Positions 57,759 through 64,000 of a DNA stretch of 64,000 nucleotides are shown piece after piece (position 1 is the first letter of the stretch; every line of letters begins with the position of its first letter). The stretch is from Dinghuibacter silviterrae (GTDB lineage Bacteria > Bacteroidota > Bacteroidia > Chitinophagales > Chitinophagaceae), in contig NZ_SODV01000001.1 in NCBI RefSeq assembly GCF_004366355.1, positions 3,286,001 through 3,350,000 on the forward strand. The letters are read 5' to 3'. The notes under the pieces were generated by a model. That model ran no database searches. It saw nothing but the letters and a program-made list of their open reading frames with translations, and was not told the origin of the DNA. The position numbers and the translations under genes are program-made.

Positions 57759-59241
57759 GTAGGTACCATTGTGAAGTGGACGGCCCGGTATAATGCCCGG
57801 ACCGGAAAAGCCAAAACCGCCCGCCCTCCTCATCCTCCACCACGTAATAATCCCGGTGGCGCGCGCCCTCGATCCACCATTCGTTTTCGATGCGTTCAGG
57901 CCCGTCCGCTCGTAGGATCTTGTGCAGCTTGCCCTGGTGACGGAAAAGCATCGGCGGATAATCCGGTATCGGCGCCGTTACCTCCACCGGTTCGGGCCGG
58001 GGCAGGAGGTGGATGGGCCGGGGGCGGTCCTCCGGCCAGGGCCCCGCGGGTTTGGCATCCAGCGGGGCCGTTTGTATGGCCCGTTCGGGCGGATAGTGCT
58101 CCGCGGGCAGGTAACGGTGCAGGACACCCTCCCCAGTTTTGTTCGTAATCCTGTCGAGCAACTCTGAAAGACCCGTGTCCTCCAACCCGCAAGGCCCCTT
58201 CCACAAGGACACCTGCCCCTCTTTCAGCTCCTCCACTTTTGGTGCGTCCAGTTGAAACAGCTCTATACCCAGGTCGGGTTCGATGGTGGGAATTTTTTCC
58301 TCGAAAAGCCGGAAGAGGTGGGCGGGGTTGTGCGAGGCACGGTTGGTGCCGATGGAAATCTGTTGCAGCTTACCATCCACGCGGTACCCCTTAAAAACCG
58401 CGGTGCGCAATCCTCGCCCCTCCTGTTGCAACCGCTTGCAAAGCGCTTCCAGCAAACGGTTCAGGGCTATGGCGATGCCCCCCGCGGTACTGATGGGTTC
58501 CAGACAGGGGAGCCGCTCCGTAAAGGCTTCGACGGGTTGTACCGGTATCAGGAATTCTTCCTCCTGCCCCAGGGCCTGGTCGATGCGTAGCAGGAGGTCC
58601 TTTCCAAAACGCCTTCTCAACGCCTGCCGGGGTGTTCCTAAAATCTGCCCGACCTGCCGGAACCCCAGCTTGTCCAGCCGCGCCAGCACATCCGGTGCCA
58701 ACCGAAGGGCCGCCGGGGGAAGGTTCAGGAGCGCCCCTGCGTGTTCCCCCGGCCCGATGATCGGTGTCTGACGACCGTACCGGGCAATGGCCCAGGCGGC
58801 GCCCAACGTGTCCGCCATGGCACCCCGGACGTCATACCCCTTCGACCGGAGCGTGGTCACCAGTTGTTTCAGGTAGGGTCGCTCGCCCCCCCACAAATGG
58901 GCACAACCGCTCACGTCAAAGAAAAGCCCGTCCGGCAGATCCACCGCCGTTACCGGCGTATACCGTATACACCACAAGGCCAGTGCCCGGAGCAAGGACG
59001 CCGGGAGCCCTGGTTTATCATCCAGTATGTGGATGTCCGGAACGAGGATGCGTGCGTCTGCTGCCACCATGCCCCGATCGATGCCTTCCGCTTCCGCCAT
59101 GGCATTGGCGGCGGTGATGACTTTCCGTCCATGATCCGGAACCGCCAACACAAAAGGAATGTCTTTAAGATGTGGCTGCCGGAGGGCAAACCAGTCCGTC
59201 GTCAAATGACGAAACCAAAGGGAAACAAAACGGGCGCCCAT
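57742..59241 (-). CDS. imuB: ImuB, inactive Y-family polymerase-like adaptor
   Basis: The ATG at 59241 gives 499 residues (MGARFVSLWFRHLTTDWFAL). The Y-family fold is recognisable (VLAVPDHGRKVITAANAMAEAEGI, FFDVSGCAHLWGGE, LDKLGFRQVGQILG). The catalytic acidic residue at the start of Y-family enzymes is replaced by L-W-F, as is usual for ImuB, so it is expected to lack polymerase activity. ImuB recruits DnaE2 to the sliding clamp. It begins 1 bp after imuA ends and overlaps dnaE2. Confidence 0.93.
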   Translation of the reverse strand: MGARFVSLWFRHLTTDWFALRQPHLKDIPFVLAVPDHGRKVITAANAMAEAEGIDRGMVAADARILVPDIHILDDKPGLPASLLRALALWCIRYTPVTAVDLPDGLFFDVSGCAHLWGGERPYLKQLVTTLRSKGYDVRGAMADTLGAAWAIARYGRQTPIIGPGEHAGALLNLPPAALRLAPDVLARLDKLGFRQVGQILGTPRQALRRRFGKDLLLRIDQALGQEEEFLIPVQPVEAFTERLPCLEPISTAGGIAIALNRLLEALCKRLQQEGRGLRTAVFKGYRVDGKLQQISIGTNRASHNPAHLFRLFEEKIPTIEPDLGIELFQLDAPKVEELKEGQVSLWKGPCGLEDTGLSELLDRITNKTGEGVLHRYLPAEHYPPERAIQTAPLDAKPAGPWPEDRPRPIHLLPRPEPVEVTAPIPDYPPMLFRHQGKLHKILRADGPERIENEWWIEGARHRDYYVVEDEEGGRFWLFRSGHYTGPSTSQWYLHGFFA

Positions 59242-59242
59242 A

Positions 59243-60040
59243 TCACCCGGTTTTACGCGCCAGCGTACCCCGGTCGATCGACCAGGGTTTCGCCGCCGGG
59301 CTTTCCTTGTCCATACAATGAAACTGGCCCTCCCGCCATTCGATGTCCCAGGTTCCGCCCTTCCCGTTGCGGACCCGCTCCAGGGTGACGCGCCAGCGCG
59401 GGTGGCCGAGACCGGGGAGGTCGTCTTCGACGCTGCTGGCCAGCGGGAGGATGCGCCAGCGCGCCACAGAAGCAATTGTCCCTAGACCGCGCGCCGCGGT
59501 GCCGGGGGGCTGCGCTGCCCCCACCGGATACTGCGCCCCGCCCCGCTGTCCCTGCTCCCGCAGGATAAACCCCGTTACCCGGCTCTGCTCCACCGCCAGT
59601 TGAAGCCGCCGCGATGCCGTCAGCCCGATATCCGGCGCTTCCCCCACGACGGCCGCCAGGCCTTCGCACTTCAAGGCCTCTTCCAACACCCACAACACCT
59701 CCTTGTCCTTGCGGACATCCACGAAGATGACCCGGTCCGGTTCCAGCCCAAAAAATTTCAGACCCGGGGGATAGACCTTACGGTCGCGGCCGACCCAGAT
59801 GCAGGCGCCCCCTGCCGCCATCAACGGGGCCACCAGCCCCGCGATAAACCCACAGGTAGCCGCCCCGGTATGCTCGCTCAGAAACTCATGAATCGCCCCC
59901 GTCGGAAACGTCCCATTGGGAAAGCCCGCGGTAACGGGCCCCAACCCCACCTCCACGGACCCCGCCGCAGGAGGTTTAAACCCCTGTAATAAATGGATCT
60001 CCCGTTGCAATTGACGGACAATATCTGGAGTGGACGACAT
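59243..60040 (-). CDS. imuA: ImuA, RecA-like mutasome protein
   Basis: The ATG at 60040 gives 265 residues (MSSTPDIVRQLQREIHLLQG). GPVTAGFPNGTFPTGAIHEFLSEHTGAATCGFIAGL is the ImuA/SulA-like start of the RecA-like core. Further segments are GGACIWVGRDRKVYPPGLKFFGL, RVIFVDVRKDKEVLWVLEEALKCEGLAAVVGE and LTASRRLQLAVEQSRVTGFIL. ImuA binds RecA and ImuB and adjusts mutasome activity. It is the first gene of imuA-imuB-dnaE2. An inverted repeat overlapping a -7 box lies 24-40 bp upstream. Confidence 0.93.
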   Translation of the reverse strand: MSSTPDIVRQLQREIHLLQGFKPPAAGSVEVGLGPVTAGFPNGTFPTGAIHEFLSEHTGAATCGFIAGLVAPLMAAGGACIWVGRDRKVYPPGLKFFGLEPDRVIFVDVRKDKEVLWVLEEALKCEGLAAVVGEAPDIGLTASRRLQLAVEQSRVTGFILREQGQRGGAQYPVGAAQPPGTAARGLGTIASVARWRILPLASSVEDDLPGLGHPRWRVTLERVRNGKGGTWDIEWREGQFHCMDKESPAAKPWSIDRGTLARKTG

Positions 60041-60057
60041 GGAGCAGCTTGACCCAT

Positions 60058-60080
60058 CAAAAATACTAAAAAATTTAGCA
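60058..60080 (-). promoter_or_regulatory. imuA promoter with overlapping inverted repeat
   Basis: The minus strand reads TATTTTTG (60058-60065), an exact TAnnTTTG box. TACTAAA-AAA-TTTAGCA at 60064-60080 (6 of 7 bp paired) overlaps it and is a candidate damage-response operator. Confidence 0.5.
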
Positions 60081-60095
60081 TTTCGCCATCCGTGC

Positions 60096-60124
60096 AAAAA
60101 AAATCCCGCTCTGAGGAGAGCGGG
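60096..60124 (-). terminator. Rho-independent terminator upstream of imuA
   Basis: On the minus strand CCCGCTCT-CCTC-AGAGCGGG is followed by A and a run of eight T. It ends the transcript of the membrane protein gene at 60297-60740. Confidence 0.8.
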
Positions 60125-60296
60125 AAGTTAGTCCAAGTGAGTTCAGTGGTATGCGCGTCATGCCTCCCAGCAAGGCTTCGCGTATAATGTGTTTCTGATT
60201 TCTGACCCTAAGATCAGGCAAAAAATTGTTACCGGGTGTTAACCATTTGTTGTTGAGCCGTGTCCAAATGTCCAAACATATAAAGCCAAGGGGTGC

Positions 60297-60740
60297 TTAC
60301 GATACGACGCCGGTTGTAGCCGCCTGTACGAAAAGATTGGTTATCAGGAGCACCAGAAAGGTCGCCACCGCGCCGACAAAGCTGACCACAAAAACACGGT
60401 CGCCCTTGTGCAGATGGCCGCCCTGCGTCAGGTGCGTCCGGATCTTGCCCCCCTGCATCCACTTCATCGGGATGTAGGTGAGCATGGTATAGATAAGGGG
60501 TAGTACGTACCAGGGAACCTTTGCCCCTTGTGCAAACTGTATAAAAGCCGCCAGAACGAAGATGCCCAGCAACGCAAACAACCAGGTCTGCTTTGCTTTT
60601 TCCGGTTCACCCATCAGTTTGAAATTTTCCGCGGTCATATAACCGCCGACAAGAGGTCCACCAAAAAATGTAGCGATAAGAATGGATTCGCTGTGGTAAA
60701 GTTTGGATTCTTCCGGTTCAGCGTAGAAATTTTCTGTCAT
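60297..60740 (-). CDS. Small membrane protein of unknown function
   Basis: This 147-residue protein has an acidic N-terminal tail (MTENFYAEPEESKLYHSES) and four membrane segments: ILIATFFGGPLVGGYMTAENF, TWLFALLGIFVLAAFIQFA, VPWYVLPLIYTMLTYIPM and VFVVSFVGAVATFLVLLITNLFV. No named family is recognised. It has its own candidate promoter upstream (60779-60786) and terminator downstream, so it is a single-gene unit. Confidence 0.75.
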   Translation of the reverse strand: MTENFYAEPEESKLYHSESILIATFFGGPLVGGYMTAENFKLMGEPEKAKQTWLFALLGIFVLAAFIQFAQGAKVPWYVLPLIYTMLTYIPMKWMQGGKIRTHLTQGGHLHKGDRVFVVSFVGAVATFLVLLITNLFVQAATTGVVS

Positions 60741-60778
60741 ACGGATTTATTTGTAGTTATCAGAGGTTGTTGACAGAA

Positions 60779-60786
60779 CAAAAGTA
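60779..60786 (-). promoter_or_regulatory. Candidate -7 box of the 147-residue membrane protein gene
   Basis: The minus strand reads TACTTTTG, matching TAnnTTTG exactly, about 38 bp before the start codon. Confidence 0.45.
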
Positions 60787-60908
60787 ATCACCGCTACGAG
60801 GGTACGCAAGTTAACCCTTGTTACCGGATCGTTATCGACCCTGAAACCCGCGCTGGACGCGCTAGGACAAGAATTGGAGATTAAATGCTGCGCCGCCCCC
60901 GCGCTTTT

Positions 60909-61544
60909 TTACCCGATTTGTGATATCTCCTTTTCCAACAAGTGGTTGTCGGTTATCCACTGTTGGGTCCGGGTGATCAGGAACAATAAGGGTAATTGGA
61001 CGACGACACGCAAACCCACCGACGTATAAAACAACAACGGGATTTGTCGTGTTGCATATTGTGGGATATGGTGCATGGCATAATAAATATTGAAAAGGCT
61101 ATTTAGGATGTACGCCATCCATAAGGCGCCAGTCAACCACCGGAAAACAGGCGCGATCACCTTGTTCTTCACCTGTAACCAGGCCAGACTGCACAGCAGC
61201 ATCGGAATATCCCTGATCATCTGCCCTTCCGCAACGCCAAACAGATTCCATGACCCAGTGATCCGTGTCCATTCGATGTTAATCAATATTCCCAGGATTA
61301 AGAAAAGGGGATACGCATAGGAACACCATATTATCCAACGCTTCTCTTTGAAAAGCCACAATATATACCCGATCACCATGGGACAAAAAAGATGCATGAA
61401 TCCCGACAAGACCTCCATGGTCGATCTGATCACCGACCAGTCAAATCCATGTTCCACTTGTGATGGATGCACATTCAGGAATATGGTAAAGGCAATGCTG
61501 ACGACGATGGTCCAGAAGGTGAAGGTGAGGAGTTTCAATTGCAA
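60909..61544 (-). CDS. Polytopic membrane protein, paralogue A
   Basis: This 211-residue protein has about six membrane helices. Segments shared with the product of 62096-62734 include VIGYILWLFKEKRWII, LLCSLAWLQVKNKVIAPVFRWLTGALWM and LLFLITRTQQWI. The two are clear paralogues separated by a coiled-coil gene. No named family is recognised. FGVAEGQMIRDIP in the middle may be a soluble loop. Its 5' end overlaps a short degenerate frame. Confidence 0.72.
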   Translation of the reverse strand: MQLKLLTFTFWTIVVSIAFTIFLNVHPSQVEHGFDWSVIRSTMEVLSGFMHLFCPMVIGYILWLFKEKRWIIWCSYAYPLFLILGILINIEWTRITGSWNLFGVAEGQMIRDIPMLLCSLAWLQVKNKVIAPVFRWLTGALWMAYILNSLFNIYYAMHHIPQYATRQIPLLFYTSVGLRVVVQLPLLFLITRTQQWITDNHLLEKEISQIG

Positions 61545-61689
61545 TAAGTAAAGTGTTGACGATAATGTACAAAATGTTTACATATTTAGCCCGACGCAAT
61601 GCCCTTTGCAAGGCATATTTCGAATCGCCGGCTTCCTTCTTCCCGAACCTGGGCCTGAGTATTTCATATAGCCTGATGGCTTCTGTCAT
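61441..61689 (-). pseudogene. Degenerate or truncated copy of the coiled-coil gene
   Basis: An 82-codon frame begins MTEAIRLYEILRPRFGKK, closely matching the start of the coiled-coil protein encoded immediately upstream (MSSSIRLYEMLKTKWGDK). Then YVNILYIIVNTLLIAIE gives one hydrophobic stretch, after which the frame runs antisense-like over the start of the membrane protein gene in another frame. The coiled-coil repeats are missing. It could be a small anchored protein, but a truncated duplicate fits best. Confidence 0.4.
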
Positions 61690-61693
61690 AAAA

Positions 61694-62056
61694 TTATTTT
61701 CTCAGCATCAACACTATTGTGACAATCGTACCGACAATAGCAATGAGTTGTGCAAGCGAGGCTTGACTAATCTTATTTAACATATCCGCGCGCAAAGCAC
61801 TATTGGCATACGTAAGGTCCGTGCGTAAAGTATTTATGTCTTTTGAGAGGTCTGCGCGCAAAGTGCTATTGTCTTTCATGAGGTCCGCGCGCAAATTGGC
61901 AATTTCTTTAGTCAGGTCTTCTTTGGTTGCAAGATGAGCAACCTTCCCCTGAACGCGGTCCTCCTCTCTCTTATCAAGGATTTCCACAAACTCCTGGACG
62001 TCCTTATCGCCCCACTTTGTCTTAAGCATTTCGTATAAACGGATTGATGAACTCAT
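61694..62056 (-). CDS. Coiled-coil protein with C-terminal membrane anchor (DUF1640/CCDC90-like)
   Basis: This 120-residue protein has a helical N-terminal domain (IRLYEMLKTKWGDKDVQEFVEIL), a long coiled coil with repeated LRADL-type units (NLRADLMKDNSTLRADLSKDINTLRTDLTYANSALRADM) and a C-terminal membrane helix (LAQLIAIVGTIVTIVLML) ending in RK. The layout fits DUF1640/CCDC90-like proteins. In the DNA the repeat units share the theme CGCGCAAA. It lies between two paralogous membrane protein genes, which suggests that the products work together. Confidence 0.78.
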   Translation of the reverse strand: MSSSIRLYEMLKTKWGDKDVQEFVEILDKREEDRVQGKVAHLATKEDLTKEIANLRADLMKDNSTLRADLSKDINTLRTDLTYANSALRADMLNKISQASLAQLIAIVGTIVTIVLMLRK

Positions 62057-62095
62057 GAAACAAAGCTAAATATTTGTTGGCATATCTACAAGCAT

Positions 62096-62734
62096 TTACA
62101 TCGCCTCCACCGCGTCTTCCAAATCCCTCTCCTCGCGTATCCACCTTTTCGTCCTTGCAATAATAAACAACGTCGGTATCGGAACAAACACCCCCACATA
62201 CGAGATCACGAACTCCCAGGCAATGTGGTGGGTCGTCATGAAGAGCACCTGGCAACACACGGTGACGACGTTGAAGACGAGGTAAAGGGCGCCGAGGGCC
62301 CAAAAGTAGGGGGCGATGGGGCGCACCCTGGTGGACAGCCAGGCGACAGAGCAAAGGAGGATAGGGACGAGGTAGACGACGGTCACGAGGATAAACCGTT
62401 GCGAAATGACGGTGTTGACGAGCGCATCGCGCCAGACGGTCCGGAAAAGGATGGCGGTGATGATGTAGACATAAGAAAACCCGATGATCCACTTTTTCTC
62501 GCCAAAAAGCCAGAGGATATAACCGATGACGAGGGAATAGACGGGGGTGATCCAGGTGAGGAAAACAAAACCCATCCGGATCATCCGGTAGCGGATTTCG
62601 CCGCCGATGAGCCAGTCGGTCAAACCGGGGAGGTCGATCGATATGTTCAGGATCACCCGGAGGAGGGTGGCCAGAAGGATGATCAGAAACGAAACGTCCA
62701 GGATGCGCATACTCGTCGTCAAGATTACGTACAT
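62096..62734 (-). CDS. Polytopic membrane protein, paralogue B
   Basis: This 212-residue protein has about six membrane helices (LDVSFLIILLATLLRVILNI, MIRMGFVFLTWITPVYSLVIGYILWLF, VYIITAILF, FILVTVVYLVPILLCSVAWL, FWALGALYLVFNVVTVCC, FVISYVGVFVPIPTLFIIA). The signature VIGYILWLFGEKKWII and the IAPYFWALGALYL stretch are shared with paralogue A. It is first of a short minus-strand run and is divergent from the lipoprotein gene at 62763 across only 28 bp. Confidence 0.72.
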   Translation of the reverse strand: MYVILTTSMRILDVSFLIILLATLLRVILNISIDLPGLTDWLIGGEIRYRMIRMGFVFLTWITPVYSLVIGYILWLFGEKKWIIGFSYVYIITAILFRTVWRDALVNTVISQRFILVTVVYLVPILLCSVAWLSTRVRPIAPYFWALGALYLVFNVVTVCCQVLFMTTHHIAWEFVISYVGVFVPIPTLFIIARTKRWIREERDLEDAVEAM

Positions 62735-62762
62735 TCGCTGAGATCCCCCAAACCGCTCATAT

Positions 62763-63533
62763 ATGGATTTTGGACGTCTTTTCCCTGCCTTTTGCCTGGC
62801 TCTTGTATGTTGGAGCTGTACGCCTTCCTCGTGGTTTGCCCCGGCTTTCCGGCCGCAACCGGGCGCCGTCTATCATTATACGGTTAGCGAGCTGACGCAT
62901 GCCTTAACCACGGAAAGGGGGCAACGGGTGAACCGGGACGAGCATGTGCGCCTGGCCTTTCACTACCGGCTGGCTTCCCCGGGGACGCTGACGGTAGGGT
63001 TTGATGCTTTTTCGTTTCATGAAAAGGGGGAAAAAAGGGAGAAAAACGTGGAGCTGACGCCGGACTTTCCCGACGCGCGTTGTGTGCTGGGCTCGGATGG
63101 CCGGGTAAACGCACTGACAGGCTTGGGTGTGGCGCAAGACCAGGGATACGTGGCCGGACTCCTGGAAAAAGGCTGGGGTCATTTCCCAACGAACCATATA
63201 AAAGTGGGAGACTCCTGGACCGCCCTGGATTCCCTGAACGCCGACCCGCATATCTCCGTCCCCACGACGTATACGCTGATCAAGGTCCGGGACGGGGTCC
63301 TTTACATAAAGGCCGAGGCGGATGTACACCTGGCCGGTGAAGGGCTTAAAGGCGCAAGCCACCCCGGGTTGCTGACCCTAGTGGGTCGCCAGCACGGCAT
63401 GCTGCACGTGGATGCGGCCACCGGTCTTCTCCTGGACGGCCAGACGGTCCTCCAGGCGCAGGGCGCGCTCAAAACGGGCGGGGGGAATATCCCGCTACAC
63501 ATCGAGAGCACGTGCTCCGTCAGCGCGGCCTAG
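62763..63533 (+). CDS. Lipoprotein of unknown function (DUF6263-like)
   Basis: This 256-residue protein has a signal with a lipobox-like cysteine (CLALVCWSC, residue ~19). The mature protein is beta-rich: YHYTVSELTHALTTERGQ, LGSDGRVNALTGLGVAQDQ, KVGDSWTALDSLN, YTLIKVRDGVLYIKAEADV, MLHVDAATGLLLDGQTVLQAQGAL. The alternation of T-Y-T-L-x-x-V/x-G-V-x-Y-I strands resembles DUF6263-type lipoproteins, but I am not certain of that assignment. The gene ends with a 4-bp convergent overlap (CTAG) with the ligase gene. Confidence 0.72.
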   Translation: MDFGRLFPAFCLALVCWSCTPSSWFAPAFRPQPGAVYHYTVSELTHALTTERGQRVNRDEHVRLAFHYRLASPGTLTVGFDAFSFHEKGEKREKNVELTPDFPDARCVLGSDGRVNALTGLGVAQDQGYVAGLLEKGWGHFPTNHIKVGDSWTALDSLNADPHISVPTTYTLIKVRDGVLYIKAEADVHLAGEGLKGASHPGLLTLVGRQHGMLHVDAATGLLLDGQTVLQAQGALKTGGGNIPLHIESTCSVSAA

Positions 63534-64000
63534 TTGCCCCGCACCTCCCTGGCATTCTTATCCAATCGAAGCCCCCTAAAACACGGCTCCCGGAACCACC
63601 CCTCCGCAGAGAGGTCCGTATACCGGATCGTGCACACTAAGGTGGGGCGCAGCCAGGTTACGGGATTTTCCGGGACAAACCCTTTGACGGGGGAGGTTTT
63701 CCGCACCAGGGGGCGGAGGGCGCTCTCTGGGAAATCCGGTCCTTTGTCGACCCGCCCGGCATAACAAAGCCGGTCGTCCTCGTACCGGGCGAGCAGGAGG
63801 GAGCCGTCGGCCACCCCCACGATGATGGCCTCGGTTTCCCGGTGGGTTTTGATCTTTAGCCAGTCGGGGGACCGCCGGCCTTCGCTATAGACGCTGTCGG
63901 CGAGTTTTCCGATGATGCCCTCCCGGGCGTCCGCGGACGCCAGTTGGAAAAGCTCGATGCCGTTGCCCCGGACGTGGTCGTTATAACGGACAAGGTCACC
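63530..64000 (-). CDS. ligD: C-terminal part of an ATP-dependent DNA ligase, LigD type (partial, 5' end outside window)
   Basis: The frame stays open to the window edge (about 156 codons). Visible ligase motifs: an N-terminal segment ending GNGIELFQLASADAREG, then EGIIGKLADSVYSEG and RRSPDWLKIKTHRETEAIIVG, corresponding to the EGVVAKRxxSxYxxGRRSxxWLKxK region (motifs IV-V), and then the OB-fold with RLCYAGRVDKG, WLRPTLVCTIRYTDLSAEGWFREPCFRGLRLDK. This matches the ligase domain of LigD, the end-joining ligase acting with Ku. Whether polymerase or nuclease domains are attached lies outside the window. Confidence 0.88.
   Translation of the reverse strand, partial: GDLVRYNDHVRGNGIELFQLASADAREGIIGKLADSVYSEGRRSPDWLKIKTHRETEAIIVGVADGSLLLARYEDDRLCYAGRVDKGPDFPESALRPLVRKTSPVKGFVPENPVTWLRPTLVCTIRYTDLSAEGWFREPCFRGLRLDKNAREVRGN

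Noticed and set aside
61694-62056. Tandem DNA repeat suggested by recurring CGCGCAAA
   Set aside because: It is explained by the coiled-coil protein repeats (LRADL units), not by a separate DNA element.
1-64000. CRISPR arrays, tRNA or rRNA genes
   Set aside because: No regularly spaced repeats of 25-40 bp, no tRNA-like CCA-end/TTCGA cloverleaf and no rRNA sequence was noticed. A covariance-model search would be decisive.

Overview
The window looks like chromosomal DNA of a Bacteroidota bacterium, most likely Chitinophagaceae. The evidence is CTn-type conjugation proteins (TraE to TraN), an ECF sigma/FecR/SusC/SusD set, TAnnTTTG promoter boxes, and many NarL-type and secreted proteins of the kind common in that family. 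No tRNA, rRNA, CRISPR array or integrase was seen. Genes between about 14.3 and 29 kb, and the gene at 10.0-11.5 kb, are visibly AT-richer than the flanks, which suggests a different history.

Layout. 1-2.3 kb: the 3' end of a phosphodiesterase gene, a STAS/SEC14-like gene and a pair of small paralogues with duplicated promoters. 2.5-10.0 kb: a compact tra cluster encoding a mating-channel type IV secretion system. It has TraE, a TraF-TraG-TraI fusion, two small exported proteins, TraJ, TraK, TraM and a half-length TraN, but no relaxase, integrase or TraO-Q. 10.0-11.5 kb: a GT-C-like membrane protein. 11.7-23.3 kb: ECF sigma, FecR, SusC, SusD, a thioredoxin protein and an S9 peptidase, which together suggest oligopeptide capture and breakdown. 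23.5-29.4 kb: a minus-strand operon of a GT2 sugar transferase, two GT-C-like membrane proteins, a MauE/DoxX protein and a TlpA-like lipoprotein, with two small four-cysteine exported peptides downstream. 29.4-31.8 kb: an AraC regulator and a second, DXD-less GT2 gene. A shared palindrome lies upstream of both glycosyltransferase transcription units.

32.0-38.7 kb: a LacI regulator behind a 57-codon leader gene, a degenerate NarL-type regulator, an S53 peptidase, an unknown beta-rich protein, and a membrane protein/histidine kinase/NarL regulator operon. 38.7-45.5 kb: a Gfo/Idh/MocA oxidoreductase, several exported or membrane proteins of unknown role including three related beta-rich proteins, and a GbsR-controlled DUF393/TIGR01777 unit. 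Four copies of a CCGT-N6-ACGG motif lie upstream of genes in the 33-45 kb stretch. 45.5-51.2 kb: a phosphate operon (porin, pstS, pstC, pstA, pstB, phoU) behind a three-repeat Pho-box-like element. 51.3-54.6 kb: an OmpA-family protein and a large unknown protein. 54.7-60.0 kb: the imuA-imuB-dnaE2 mutagenesis cassette. 60.3-64 kb: small membrane and coiled-coil proteins, a lipoprotein, and the 3' end of an ATP-dependent DNA ligase gene.

The best candidates for undescribed biology are the peptide/redox/glycosylation operon at 23.5-29.4 kb, the three-part TraF-TraG-TraI fusion, and the set of exported proteins linked by the CCGT-N6-ACGG motif.
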